The notes below the pieces were generated by a model that did not search any database, was not told the DNA's origin, and was given only the letters and a program-made list of their open reading frames with translations. Position numbers and translations under genes: made by a program. This document shows, in pieces, positions 16,836 to 25,368 of a DNA stretch of 27,151 bases. The first letter of the stretch is position 1. Each line of letters starts with the position of its first letter. This stretch comes from CAYXEN01 sp964464035 (GTDB taxonomy: Bacteria > Krumholzibacteriota > Krumholzibacteriia > WVZY01): contig CAYXEN010000034.1 of assembly GCA_964464035.1 (NCBI GenBank), positions 1-27,151 on the forward strand, written 5' to 3'.

Positions 16836-19775
16836 CTAGAAAGACGAGCCGAGGCTGAAGACGTATCTGAAGTCCGTCTTCTTCGTTTCCCCGTTGATCT
16901 CGGGAGTGCTCACGTACAAGGGAAAGTCCACTCGCAGCTTCAGATTGTAGAAAGGAAATCTCTTGCCCGCCTCGACGCCGAGCCCGGCATCCATCAGGGT
17001 TCTTCCCAGATAACCGTCGTCCACCAGCATCGCCGTTCTCAAACTGGTCGCGATCGGATTGTCGTCGTCGAACGATCTTCCGAGGTCGAAGAAAGCGGTT
17101 GCATGCAGCCTGCCGACGAGCCTGGAGGTGATCTTGTCCAGAAGCGGGAGCGGCAAGGGAACCTTCAGCTCGAGGTTCAAGGCGAACAGCTTGTTCACTC
17201 CGAAATCTCCCGCCAGGTATCCCCGAAGGTTACCGTCTCCCCCCTGGTGGTAATGCAGATCCTCGGGAACTGCCCCCGGACTCCGGAGGTAGAAGCGGCG
17301 CTCGCGTTCGAGCGGGCCCGCCCCCGCGAGGTGGAATTTGCGCTGGTAGGGCGTATCGCCTCCGGCCAGGCCCAGAAAGAGGCGCAGCCCGGCGTAGGCG
17401 GGGATCACGCTTCTTCGCGTCTTGAAGATCAGGGATCCGGTGAAGCGTTCGTACTTGTATTCGCCGCCCATCCACTTCCTGCCCAGTTCGAGCGCGACCG
17501 ACAACCTCGTGCTCATCACGTCGAACTGCGGGTCGACCGTGTAACCCACGAACGGCCCCAAGTCGCCGCCTTCCTGGTATTCTTCCTCGTCGGCGAACCT
17601 GGAATCACGCAATTCATGGTACCTGAACCCGATCGTGAAATCATGATTCGGAGGGTAGAGGAGTTTTTTCCTCCGCCGCAACGATATCCTCAACTCCGCA
17701 TCCTGTCTGCCCTCCATCTTGTAGCCGGAGAGCGAGATCTCCCCGTTGTCGCCCAGGATTCTCAGCCGCTTGGACAGGCTCGCCGAGAAGTCCACCCGCT
17801 CGCTTTCGAACCCGTAGTACACGCCGAGGCTGAATCTCCTCGACCATCCCATGTAGCTGCCGCGCACGTGCAGTCCGGCTTTCAGGCCGTCGATGTCGTT
17901 GTACCATGAGGCGGGACGCCATCTCACCTCGTATGCGTCCTCGGGGTGGTGATCGTTGCCCGGCCAATCGAACCGGAAATCGTGCCGCCTGGGGATGAAG
18001 TTGTTCGAGAGATCCAGATCCAAGATCTCGTTGCCCGGGTTGAGCCTGGCCCCGACCGGCTTGCTTTCGAGATCGAACGAACGTCTTATCGTGCGAAGCT
18101 TGCCGTCGATCCTGAAGGTTTCGACGGTCCCGTCCGCGCAGGCGATCTCGAGCCGGAGCGGCATCACGATCTCTCCGAGTCTCTTCACGACGATCTCGGC
18201 CTTGTATCCTTTGCCGGCGCCCTTCTCGGTCACCTTCATGTCCGCCAGCTCGTAATCGCACGCTTTGGTCGAATGAAGCCATTCCTTGAAGAACCACCCG
18301 AGATCCATGCCGCTCACGTCTTCGCACACCTTCCTGAAACGTTCCTCATTCACGTGGTGGAGTCCCCAGCGCTTGAAGTACTCGTGCAAGATCTCGTCGA
18401 ACTTCTCTTCGCCCACGACGTATCGCAGGGCGTTGTACATGAGCGACGCCTTGTTGTACACGTTCACGCGATACGAATGAACGAAGTCTTCGGCCCGGGT
18501 GGCCACCCGCTCGGCGTAACCCAAGCGCTGAAGCGCGGCGACCGCCAGCCTCCTTCCCTGGAACAAGGTGTACTGGGGAGTGATGCGCTTGTAGAGATTC
18601 CAATCGTCTTTCTTGCCCCACGGGCCGTATTTCTCGTTCATGTACCATATGGTCTGAAATGTCGTGAAGCCTTCGTCCAGCCATGCTTCGGCCCTTTCGT
18701 CGTTGCCGAAGATGCCGTAGAAATATATGTGTCCCACTTCATGCAGGACGAGTCCCTCCGAAGCCCGGCCGTCCATCACGAGCATCGGGTATTCCATGCC
18801 GCCTCCGAGCAATGCGTCCACTATGCTGACTTGGGGGTAGGGATACATCCCGATTTTCTCCGAGAGCCATTTTATGGCCCTCACGCCGTGCACCAGGGTA
18901 CTGTCCTTCCACGTCTTTGCGTGTTTTTTCCGGTAGAAGCTTTTTATGCTCACTCCGTTCCACGTCGTGTCCTGGACGACGAACTCCGGATCGGCGGACC
19001 ATGCGAAATCGTGCACGTTTTCGGCGTGGAAATGAACGGACTTGTACTTGCCGGATCTTCTCTTGCCATGCTTGCCGTCGCCGCCCGAGACGGGGTTGAG
19101 TCGCCATCCGGGATCGCCTTCGACCGGGACCCCGGTCGCGGCGACGACGAAGTCGTCCGGCACTTCGAGTATCACGTCGAAAGTGCCGAACTCGCCGTAG
19201 AACTCGCCCGTTCGGAATATGTCCGGGTGGAATCCGTTCTCGTCGTACACGACGACCTTGGGGTACCATTGCGCCATGTCGTAGTGTTTGCCCTCGTACC
19301 CGGCGCGGCCGAGGTGGCGGCGGACTTTCTCCCTGAAGTTCATTTCGACGACCATCGAGTCGCCGGGCAGGAGGGGAGCGGGCAGCTCGATCTTCGCGAT
19401 CGTCTCGTCGACCTCGACAGCCGTCTTGCGCCCTTCGACTCTCACGTTCTCCAGGTCCAGAAAGCCGCGGTGCTTCTCGGGAATGTCCAGCAACGTGAAA
19501 TTGAATCCCCGGCGGAAATCTTTTATGAACTGCGTGTTCTTCGACTTGTAGGCGTTCGGGTAGAGGTGGAGGTAGAACAGCCTGAGCGTGTCGGGCGAGT
19601 TGTTGCGGTATAGTATCCTCTCGCTCCCCGTGAGCATGTGTTTTTCCGTATCCAGGCGGGCCTTTATCGTGTAATGAACGAATTGCTGGAAGTATTCTTC
19701 AGCCGATGCGGTGCCGCGGGTTGTCGGAGCCAGGAAGGCGCATGCCGCGGCGCACAGAACAATGACACGTTTCAT
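16836..19775 (-). CDS. M1-family zinc metallopeptidase fused to a probable outer-membrane beta-barrel
   Basis: A 979-residue protein. The ATG at 19775 is preceded by AGGAG at 9 bases and begins a signal peptide (about residues 1-25); the longer frame would bury it. The N-terminal M1 part has the substrate-binding GGGMEYP (324-330; GxMEN-like) and the zinc site HEVGH (345-349). The third ligand E368 is in AWLDEGF, exactly the H-E-x-x-H-x18-E spacing. From about residue 610 to the end the sequence becomes alternating, aromatic- and charge-rich, and ends in SLGSSF with a final phenylalanine, as in outer-membrane barrels of the surface-antigen/BamA type. The peptidase would thus be held at the outer membrane. 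Confidence 0.88.
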   Translation of the reverse strand: MKRVIVLCAAACAFLAPTTRGTASAEEYFQQFVHYTIKARLDTEKHMLTGSERILYRNNSPDTLRLFYLHLYPNAYKSKNTQFIKDFRRGFNFTLLDIPEKHRGFLDLENVRVEGRKTAVEVDETIAKIELPAPLLPGDSMVVEMNFREKVRRHLGRAGYEGKHYDMAQWYPKVVVYDENGFHPDIFRTGEFYGEFGTFDVILEVPDDFVVAATGVPVEGDPGWRLNPVSGGDGKHGKRRSGKYKSVHFHAENVHDFAWSADPEFVVQDTTWNGVSIKSFYRKKHAKTWKDSTLVHGVRAIKWLSEKIGMYPYPQVSIVDALLGGGMEYPMLVMDGRASEGLVLHEVGHIYFYGIFGNDERAEAWLDEGFTTFQTIWYMNEKYGPWGKKDDWNLYKRITPQYTLFQGRRLAVAALQRLGYAERVATRAEDFVHSYRVNVYNKASLMYNALRYVVGEEKFDEILHEYFKRWGLHHVNEERFRKVCEDVSGMDLGWFFKEWLHSTKACDYELADMKVTEKGAGKGYKAEIVVKRLGEIVMPLRLEIACADGTVETFRIDGKLRTIRRSFDLESKPVGARLNPGNEILDLDLSNNFIPRRHDFRFDWPGNDHHPEDAYEVRWRPASWYNDIDGLKAGLHVRGSYMGWSRRFSLGVYYGFESERVDFSASLSKRLRILGDNGEISLSGYKMEGRQDAELRISLRRRKKLLYPPNHDFTIGFRYHELRDSRFADEEEYQEGGDLGPFVGYTVDPQFDVMSTRLSVALELGRKWMGGEYKYERFTGSLIFKTRRSVIPAYAGLRLFLGLAGGDTPYQRKFHLAGAGPLERERRFYLRSPGAVPEDLHYHQGGDGNLRGYLAGDFGVNKLFALNLELKVPLPLPLLDKITSRLVGRLHATAFFDLGRSFDDDNPIATSLRTAMLVDDGYLGRTLMDAGLGVEAGKRFPFYNLKLRVDFPLYVSTPEINGETKKTDFRYVFSLGSSF

Positions 19776-19856
19776 CTGCTCGACTCCTTGCGATTTGTTC
19801 TCCCGGGGGAACGGCGAGCGCCCGGACCGGGTCGCCCGTCCAGGCATCGGTTAGCG

Positions 19857-19885
19857 ATCATAGCAGCGCCCGAAAAGGTTGTCAT
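19857..19885 (-). promoter_or_regulatory. sigma70-type promoter of the M1 peptidase gene
   Basis: On the minus strand ATGACA (19885-19880) and TATGAT (19862-19857) are separated by 17 bases, each box matching consensus at 5 of 6 positions. The leader to the ATG at 19775 is about 75 bases. The 213-base divergent gap (19776-19988) must also hold the promoter for the PII-like gene. A weak candidate TTGACG with TTAATG 16 bases on (about 19926-19953) is the best I see. Confidence 0.6.
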
Positions 19886-19988
19886 CTTGTTTATGGCGCC
19901 GGATTATCCGCTCTTTCATCTTGAACTTGACGGGGTCGGTGACAGCGGTTAATGTTCTTGCAAACCCCTTTTTCGGAACGCGAGTTAC

Positions 19989-20330
19989 ATGAATCTCTTT
20001 GTCTTCATATGCAACCAGCCGGACAAGCTCGACGAGATTCTCGAGGGATTTCTGGAAATCGGCGTGACCGGGGCCACGATACTCGACAGTATCGGAATGG
20101 GGCACGTCTTGTCCACCGAGGTGCCCATATTCGCCGGGTTCCAATCGCTGATGAGCGGGGCCAGCGCATACAACAAGACGATAATCTCCATCATCAAGGA
20201 ACCGGAAAAGGTGAAGGCCGTTTTCGATCTGGTGGAAGAGGTGTGCGGGTCGTTGAACGAACCGGGCAGGGGCATCGCGTTCACTCTTCCCATCGATCAG
20301 GTGAGAGGGCTCATGCCCGAGCTGGAGTGA
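19989..20330 (+). CDS. PII-like (GlnB-fold) regulatory protein
   Basis: A 113-residue protein with the beta-alpha-beta-beta-alpha-beta pattern of the PII superfamily: strand FVFICN, helix KLDEILEGFLEIG, strand GATILDSIG, a loop (about 40-60), strand TIISIIK, helix EKVKAVFDLVEEVCG, and a final strand GIAFTLPIDQVRG. The classical T-loop tyrosine and the B-loop of GlnB are absent, so it belongs to the broader PII-like group. These often bind adenine nucleotides and gate a neighbouring transporter. It sits 40 bases before two antiporter genes, which makes them its likely partners. Confidence 0.8.
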   Translation: MNLFVFICNQPDKLDEILEGFLEIGVTGATILDSIGMGHVLSTEVPIFAGFQSLMSGASAYNKTIISIIKEPEKVKAVFDLVEEVCGSLNEPGRGIAFTLPIDQVRGLMPELE

Positions 20331-20370
20331 TTCCTTTCCCTTGGCTGGGGTGTCCCCGATAGAATAATAC

Positions 20371-21612
20371 ATGAAGACACCAATCGCTCTCATCATTCTC
20401 CTCCTCATCGGGTTCCTGGGCTCGAAGGGATGGGTTGCCAGGGTACGCTCCAAATCTTTCGTAGCTCCATTGTTCGTCTCAGGGATCGAGTTCTTCCTGC
20501 TCGGCGTCCTCTTCGGGCCTTCCTTCCTCAACGTGATGTCCCCGGCGATCCAGGATACTTTGCGGCCGATCGTCTACCTCGCTCTCGGCTGGATCGGGTT
20601 GATGTTCGGGGCGCAGCTGTCACGGAGGCAACTGGAGAAAGTCTCCACGGCGGTGTTCAAGTTGATCGCCGCCGATGTGTTTCTCTTCACGATCACGTTC
20701 GCCGCGGTTTCCTGGTTTTTCCTGAGGCTCTCCGCCGCGGGCTCTTCCCGGTATGAAATCCTAGAGGCGGGCGTGCTGCTAGCCGTCACGGCCTTCGTGA
20801 GTTCGCCGACTCTGATCGGGGTGCAGGCGAAACGAATACCGGCAAGTGGGGCGTTCACGACCACGGTGAGAATGATAGCCTCGCTTCAGGCGATAGCGCC
20901 GCTGTTCCTGTTCGGGTTCTTGTTCATGGCCGCCCACAGCGTCTCGGACTCGGGCATGGGCTGGAAGTACGAGATCCTGTGGTGGCTGTTCGCCAACGCT
21001 TTCGGCGTGGTGTTGGGATTCGTCATGGTTCTCCTTTCGGCCCAGCGGTGCCCGGAGAACGAGAGGGTATTGCTCATGATGGGGATGCTGATGCTGGTGG
21101 GGGGATTCTGCTATTTCTTCCGCTTGTCCCTGCTCTACACCTCGATGCTCATGGGGATAGTCGTGGGCAATTTCTCCAAGCGAAGGGAAGAGATATTCAA
21201 GCAACTCGTCCAGTTCGACAAGACGATCTATATCATGTTCTTGTTCATGGTGGGGGCCATGGTGAAATTCGACTCGCCGGGCCTGGCCCAGACGGTCGTC
21301 TTCTACGTAGTCTTGAGACTGGCGCTCAAGACGCTATTCACGCGCGAGCTTCTCAAGAGGTACTTCCCGGGTCTGAACTCCGCGGGCCTGGCGGGCGGGC
21401 TGGTCTTCAGCGCCCAGGGAGGAATGGTCCTGGCCATGGTTCTGGATTTCCTGGTTTCGAACGAGAGCGCCCTCATTGACATGATCGCTTCCTCCATCGT
21501 GCTGGCGGTGGTCGTCAACGAGATCACCGGTTTCTTCCTCACCGGCTCGGCCCTGAGAGCGAGCGGGGAGGCCAGAACCCCGTCCAGGGCGCCGGCCGGG
21601 GGTGCTCCATGA
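20371..21612 (+). CDS. CPA2-like cation:proton antiporter family protein (first of tandem pair)
   Basis: A 413-residue membrane protein with about 12 hydrophobic helices, in the Na+/H+ exchanger (KefB-like) fold. Recognisable segments are LALGWIGLMFGAQL, AVTAFVSSPTLIG and FMVGAMVKFDSPG. By-eye alignment with the next gene puts an alanine (in SLQAIAPL) where the second protein has the membrane aspartate (in VILDVII), so ion transport by this copy alone is doubtful. The C-terminal tail (about 395-413) is short and polar. Its last 4 bases overlap the start of the next gene (ATGA), so both are translated together. Confidence 0.82.
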   Translation: MKTPIALIILLLIGFLGSKGWVARVRSKSFVAPLFVSGIEFFLLGVLFGPSFLNVMSPAIQDTLRPIVYLALGWIGLMFGAQLSRRQLEKVSTAVFKLIAADVFLFTITFAAVSWFFLRLSAAGSSRYEILEAGVLLAVTAFVSSPTLIGVQAKRIPASGAFTTTVRMIASLQAIAPLFLFGFLFMAAHSVSDSGMGWKYEILWWLFANAFGVVLGFVMVLLSAQRCPENERVLLMMGMLMLVGGFCYFFRLSLLYTSMLMGIVVGNFSKRREEIFKQLVQFDKTIYIMFLFMVGAMVKFDSPGLAQTVVFYVVLRLALKTLFTRELLKRYFPGLNSAGLAGGLVFSAQGGMVLAMVLDFLVSNESALIDMIASSIVLAVVVNEITGFFLTGSALRASGEARTPSRAPAGGAP

Positions 21613-22916
21613 CGAGTATGAAGTTGACCAATCGCCTGATCACGCTCGGCGTCCTCTTCGGGCTCGCCGCCATAGTGATTCTTTCACCCGCCTCCTCGAT
21701 GGGACGGGCCGAGGCGGAAGAGACTTTCTCCCTGGGATTCATCCTTTTGTTCGCCTATTACCTGGCGAGCATATTGAAGGATTTCAAGCTGCCCATGATA
21801 TCCAGCTACATCCTGGCCGGGGTGGTATGCGGTCCCTACGTGATCAACCTTCTCTCGGAGAGAGTCGTGGTTTCGCTGCAGCTGTTCGATGACATGGCCT
21901 TGGCGATCATCGCGCTCGTAGCCGGGGGCGAAATGAAGCTCAGGGTTCTGAGCGAGAAGAGAAAAGCCTTCCTGAGCCTGATCGTCGCCCAGGTGGCGTT
22001 CTCCTTCGTCGGAGCCGCGATCGTGATCTTCCTAGCAAAGGGAAGGATCGGGTTCCTGGCGGGCGCGCCCATCGGGGCCGTAGCGGCTGTCGCGCTCATC
22101 CTGGGCGTGGTGACGGCCGCGCGCTCGCCCGCAACCACCATCGGGGTCGTGACCGAGACGAGGGCGAAGGGGCCTTTGACGGAATTGATCGTGGGCGTGA
22201 CCGTCATCCTGGACGTCATCATTCTCGTCCTGGTCGCTTTCGTCGTGCCGCTGGCCTCGTTGATCTCTGATCCCTCGGCGTCGTTCACCTTTTCCTTCGC
22301 AAAGGACCTGATCCTGGAAGTCGTGGGGTCCATAGGCGTCGGCATCCTGCTCGGCATCACGATCGGCTCGTACATTCGATGGGTCGGGGAGTTCCTCCCT
22401 CTATTTCTAGTGGGAGCGGGATTCATCGGGAGCATGATCTGCCGGTTCTACAACTTCGAACCCCTGCTCGCCTTCATGGTGGCGGGGTTCTTCGTGGAGA
22501 ACTTCTCGTACATGGGGGACGACCTGATAAAGGCGCTGGAAAAGAGCGCTTTTCCGGTCTACGTCGTGTTCTTCGCGATCTCGGGCGCATCGATAAACCT
22601 GGACGCGTTGGCTCGAATGTGGCACCTCGCCATAGTTCTCGTCGTCATGCGGGCGGCGGCATTCTATGCGGGGAGCCTTGCGGCGAGCCGCGTTTCCTTG
22701 CACGTCAAGCCGTTCGCGCGCAGTATCTGGATGGGGTTCCTGCCCCAGGCGGGGGTTACGATAGGGATCGCTTCCATAGTGGGCAGGAGGTTCCAGTGGG
22801 GTGACGAGGTGAAGACGATCATCCTCGCGGTGGTTGCGCTGAACCAGTTGATAGGCCCGGTGGCGCTCAAACTCCTTCTCGTGAGAAAGGGAGAGGGCTC
22901 CGACGATCGTCGGTGA
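21609..22916 (+). CDS. CPA2-type cation:proton antiporter (second of tandem pair)
   Basis: A 435-residue protein with about 12-13 membrane helices of the Na+/H+ exchanger family. Characteristic segments are YYLASILKDFKLPMISSYILAGVVCGP near the N-terminus, LVAGGEMKL, TAARSPATTIGVVTETRAKGPLTE, and GVTVILDVIILVLVAF with a membrane-embedded aspartate. A later FLPQAGVTIGIASIVG segment matches the end of the fold. There is no C-terminal RCK/TrkA-N domain of the kind fused to KefB, so control may come from the PII-like protein upstream. A perfect 14-base palindrome (22900-22913) lies right before the stop codon. Confidence 0.88.
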   Translation: MTSMKLTNRLITLGVLFGLAAIVILSPASSMGRAEAEETFSLGFILLFAYYLASILKDFKLPMISSYILAGVVCGPYVINLLSERVVVSLQLFDDMALAIIALVAGGEMKLRVLSEKRKAFLSLIVAQVAFSFVGAAIVIFLAKGRIGFLAGAPIGAVAAVALILGVVTAARSPATTIGVVTETRAKGPLTELIVGVTVILDVIILVLVAFVVPLASLISDPSASFTFSFAKDLILEVVGSIGVGILLGITIGSYIRWVGEFLPLFLVGAGFIGSMICRFYNFEPLLAFMVAGFFVENFSYMGDDLIKALEKSAFPVYVVFFAISGASINLDALARMWHLAIVLVVMRAAAFYAGSLAASRVSLHVKPFARSIWMGFLPQAGVTIGIASIVGRRFQWGDEVKTIILAVVALNQLIGPVALKLLLVRKGEGSDDRR

Positions 22917-23015
22917 ATATCCCGGCGCTCGAAACCCAGCCGACCGATCTTCGATGCCAGCGTCGCGCTTGGATAAGCGGGAGGTTTGCCCTTGACGGGA
23001 GTAGGCATTAGAGCT

Positions 23016-23022
23016 GTTGGAT
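23016..23022 (-). repeat. attC-like core half-site after the methyltransferase gene
   Basis: Read on the minus strand this is ATCCAAC, a strict match to the integron R-Y-Y-Y-A-A-C core, 10 bases after the methyltransferase stop codon. No matching GTTRRRY partner is found towards 22917, so this would be the broken outer end of the array. The rest of the 22917-23032 gap shows nothing else. Confidence 0.35.
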
Positions 23023-23032
23023 GTTTGATTTG

Positions 23033-23701
23033 CTATTTCGGCTTTTGCACCACAAAGACCAGAAACGGCCACAAGGGAACTCCTATTTTCCGATGAAATA
23101 TCGCTCTTGCCCCCGCTCCTTCCAAGGCGGGCAGGATGGAGATAGACCTGCATCCCAGGGAAAGCAGGGGAAAATGCCAGATTATGTCTTCGAGTTTATC
23201 CGCCAGCCGGCGGATGAGGGGATTGTCCGGCTCGGCGGAATGAGCGATCCCCAAGAGGCCGCCGGGTTTGACGAGGCGATATAATTCCAGTGCGGTCTTC
23301 GAGGGTTCAATTACAGGGCACAGGCTGTATGTAGAAAGAACGACATCAAAACTTCCGTCTTGAAAAGGAAGGTCGAGAATGTCCCCTGTTGCGAATTCCG
23401 TCCTGTCCTGCAGTCCCACGTTTCTTATCTTCTTTCTCGCGACCGCCAACATGTTTTCACTCAAGTCAAACAGAACGACTTTCCCGGAAGGGCCGACTTT
23501 CTTTGCTGCCAAGAGCGCCGTGGATCCCGTGCCTGCTCCGGCATCCAGTACTTTGTCTCCTTCCCGCACTGCTTTCTCGACGAGTAGTTTTCTTCCTTTT
23601 TCATCCGAACGGGCGGTAAGGGTAGTGTGCTGCAAGTCATAGCGCTTCGCCGTACGGTTGTATATTTCTCTGACCTTGTCTTTGGCTAAAGCGTTTCGCA
23701 T
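23033..23701 (-). CDS. class I SAM-dependent methyltransferase
   Basis: A 222-residue protein with a Rossmann-fold methyltransferase domain: motif I VLDAGAGTGSTAL (about 51-63), an acidic end of strand 2 (VVLFDLSENML), motif II/III area FATGDILDLPFQDGSFDVVLS, and post-motif KPGGLLGIAHS. It resembles the UbiE/Methyltransf_11 group, but the substrate cannot be told. The C-terminal HRKIGVPLWPFLVFVVQKPK is hydrophobic. It is the last (leftmost) gene of the minus-strand, cassette-like set, and has an AGAAGAG sequence upstream of its ATG. Confidence 0.85.
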   Translation of the reverse strand: MRNALAKDKVREIYNRTAKRYDLQHTTLTARSDEKGRKLLVEKAVREGDKVLDAGAGTGSTALLAAKKVGPSGKVVLFDLSENMLAVARKKIRNVGLQDRTEFATGDILDLPFQDGSFDVVLSTYSLCPVIEPSKTALELYRLVKPGGLLGIAHSAEPDNPLIRRLADKLEDIIWHFPLLSLGCRSISILPALEGAGARAIFHRKIGVPLWPFLVFVVQKPK

Positions 23702-23724
23702 TGTTGCCGATTTTTCTCTTCTTC

Positions 23725-23785
23725 ATATAACGGACTGCGCATCAGCCTCCCGCCTAAGGGGAACAAGCGAAGAGATAGGTTGGCT
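23725..23785 (-). repeat. attC-like site between DUF2007 and methyltransferase genes
   Basis: The 61-base stretch begins (minus strand) with AGCCAAC right after the DUF2007 stop codon and ends with CAGTCC-GTTATAT, 23 bases before the next ATG. AAC and GTT cores and a GC-rich centre (CCCCTTAGGCGGG) are present. The outer RYYYAAC/GTTRRRY bases fit only partly and the arms are not well paired, so this is a degenerate or divergent site. Confidence 0.4.
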
Positions 23786-23786
23786 C

Positions 23787-24059
23787 TTATTCGGTTTCGG
23801 CGTCAATAACGTCCCTCAATACTTCAAGGCTCCTCTTCGCGTCTCCCGATGCCACCTGAACCTCAATAGGGCCGGTTATGGGGTTGACCGGAGTCAGTCC
23901 TCCCAGGCCGAACAAGCTCTGAAGGCCTTCTCCCTTTATGTGAAATCTTATCCCTTCAGACTCAAGGAGGCTCTTGGCGACTGCAAGCTTGGAGAGATTG
24001 CTCGTGGCCAGGATGGTTACGAGTGGTCCTTCGTGATTTTGTTTCGATCGGTTTTTCAT
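23787..24059 (-). CDS. DUF2007-family putative signal-transducing protein
   Basis: A 90-residue protein fitting the DUF2007 fold: strand LVTILATS, helix NLSKLAVAKSLLESEGI, strand RFHIKGEGL, a loop with NPITG, strand PIEVQVAS, and helix DAKRSLEVLRDVI. The family is a small ferredoxin-like domain of uncertain role, called 'putative signal transducing'. There is no ribosome site I can see before the ATG at 24059. It is bracketed tightly by attC-like sites on both sides, as expected for a single-gene cassette. Confidence 0.8.
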   Translation of the reverse strand: MKNRSKQNHEGPLVTILATSNLSKLAVAKSLLESEGIRFHIKGEGLQSLFGLGGLTPVNPITGPIEVQVASGDAKRSLEVLRDVIDAETE

Positions 24060-24081
24060 TGAATTTCGGGTGTCGATATAT

Positions 24082-24196
24082 AGCTAACGGACTGGGCTTC
24101 ACCCGCGCCGTGACTCGGGGGGAGACACCTTCGCTAACCAACAAACCACAAAGCGCATCGGGCCGCTGCTGGCCCGCCTCGCAAGCGGCGTTGGGT
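24082..24196 (-). repeat. attC-like site between CPBP and DUF2007 genes
   Basis: Read on the minus strand, ACCCAAC (24196-24190) matches the R-Y-Y-Y-A-A-C core 11 bases after the CPBP stop. The site ends with CAGTCC-GTTAGCT (24088-24082), about 22 bases before the DUF2007 start. The 115-base length is within the attC range. An inverted repeat GGGCTTCACCC (24094-24104) with GGGTGGAAGCCC (24193-24204) can fold the whole site, and an internal GGGCC/GGCCC hairpin (about 24160-24175) lies in the centre. Confidence 0.5.
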
Positions 24197-24207
24197 GGAA
24201 GCCCTTT

Positions 24208-25155
24208 TTAGCCTGCTTCACTCTCCAGAAGCGGCTTGTTCTTCTTCAGCCATAGTAATACCATTATTGCCACAATTAGTACAACCGTTCTTATCAAGCT
24301 TGCTTCCATACCAAATTCGCCGCCGCTTAACCAGGGCGAGCCAAGTGATTTCGACACAAATAGGGTCGTACCTTCTAATCCCATGCTGCTGACTGAAATG
24401 CCAGAATTTGGCAAGCCGGCAATAAAAAACTGCGCGAAGTTCCAACCGGCATGCCAACCAATGGGTAACCAAAGCGAGCGCAACCATAACAGGCTCAATG
24501 CATAGGTGGTAGCCGAAAGCATAATGTTAATTGCTCCCAATGGTTCGGCATTGGGGTTAAGCAGATGCATCCCACCGAACAGAAGCGAAGTTACAACAAT
24601 CGCAGGGACTACACCCCAGCCACGTTTGATGTTTTGAAACCAATAGCCGCGATTCAGGACTTCTTCAACAATCGGCCCCAGAATAGATGAGGCGAACAAC
24701 CATCCCAAGGCCATCAAAACTATTTTGGTAGGTACGCTCGCCAGCCCCCAGGACGGCTTTATTACGCCAATGATAACCATACCGCCAAATACCAGTAGCA
24801 CCTCGCCCAAACCCGCGGCCAGTCCACCTGCCAAGTATCTCCATTGCTTTCGGGAAAACACCCACCACATATCTTGTAGTCGTTTGCGTTCAAGCCAACG
24901 CCACGCTGACAGCACGAGCAAGAGGTTTACGATAAGCAAAATGATAATGCCGATGATTTTCCCATCCGGGCTAATCGTGTTTAGCGTTTTGCCATGAAAA
25001 TCAATATCCGACCAGTGCAGAACATCTACCAGAAGTGCGAGGACAAGCCAGCCGACGATGTTACCCAGAATGCCTACCATCAAAACAATTTGCAGAATTG
25101 AGACGCGAATAATAGGCCATATTCGTTCAGATAGAAATGATTTTAGTGATGTCAT
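24208..25155 (-). CDS. CPBP-family intramembrane metalloprotease (CAAX/Abi type)
   Basis: About 315 residues with seven to eight membrane helices. Numbering from a GTG three codons upstream, the family motifs are E167-E168-x3-R172 (PIVEEVLNR), H200 (FGGMH) and H238-x3-N242 (WHAGWN), the expected metal site. CPBP proteins cut or process within the membrane and are often linked to bacteriocin self-immunity or stress; its target is unknown. I prefer the ATG at 25155, which has GAGAAG 8 bases upstream; the GTG at 25164 is the alternative. The base composition is clearly more AT-rich than the genes left of 23 kb, suggesting transfer. Confidence 0.87.
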   Translation of the reverse strand: MTSLKSFLSERIWPIIRVSILQIVLMVGILGNIVGWLVLALLVDVLHWSDIDFHGKTLNTISPDGKIIGIIILLIVNLLLVLSAWRWLERKRLQDMWWVFSRKQWRYLAGGLAAGLGEVLLVFGGMVIIGVIKPSWGLASVPTKIVLMALGWLFASSILGPIVEEVLNRGYWFQNIKRGWGVVPAIVVTSLLFGGMHLLNPNAEPLGAINIMLSATTYALSLLWLRSLWLPIGWHAGWNFAQFFIAGLPNSGISVSSMGLEGTTLFVSKSLGSPWLSGGEFGMEASLIRTVVLIVAIMVLLWLKKNKPLLESEAG

Positions 25156-25224
25156 TTTATTCACTTCTCAAACGAAATTCGTTCTTTCACAGATACAGAC
25201 ATTGACCATGGTAGAACATCTTGG

Positions 25225-25267
25225 CAATCAGCGGCGGCGCGAAGCGAAGCGCCGTCCATCTGCATTG
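25225..25267. repeat. imperfect hairpin, possible attC remnant or IS end
   Basis: CAAT-CAG pairs with CTG-C-ATTG around a perfect CGGCGC / GCGCCG stem with an 8-base loop (25235-25254). Unpaired bases interrupt the outer stem, as in attC hairpins. It straddles the proposed left end of the insertion sequence. The remaining bases of the 25165-25368 gap hold an AACGAA/TTCGTT inverted repeat (25171-25183). Confidence 0.4.
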
Positions 25268-25290
25268 ATGGAATGGATTCCTCCTGCGGC
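25262..25290 (+). repeat. left subterminal inverted repeat of the IS110/IS1111-type element
   Basis: Starts GCATTGATG, then TGGAT after three bases, then TGC. Its reverse complement is found at 26593-26621 with 14 of the first 17 positions identical. Confidence 0.6.
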
Positions 25291-25368
25291 ACGTTCGGTA
25301 TCATAATGTACCAAGCCGCTTATCGGCTTCTATGAACCATTTCATTTTCATGAAAGGAGGAGTCCACT

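Noticed and set aside
17946..19613. Plus-strand open frame of 555 codons
   Set aside because: Antisense shadow of the M1 peptidase gene; no recognisable domain.
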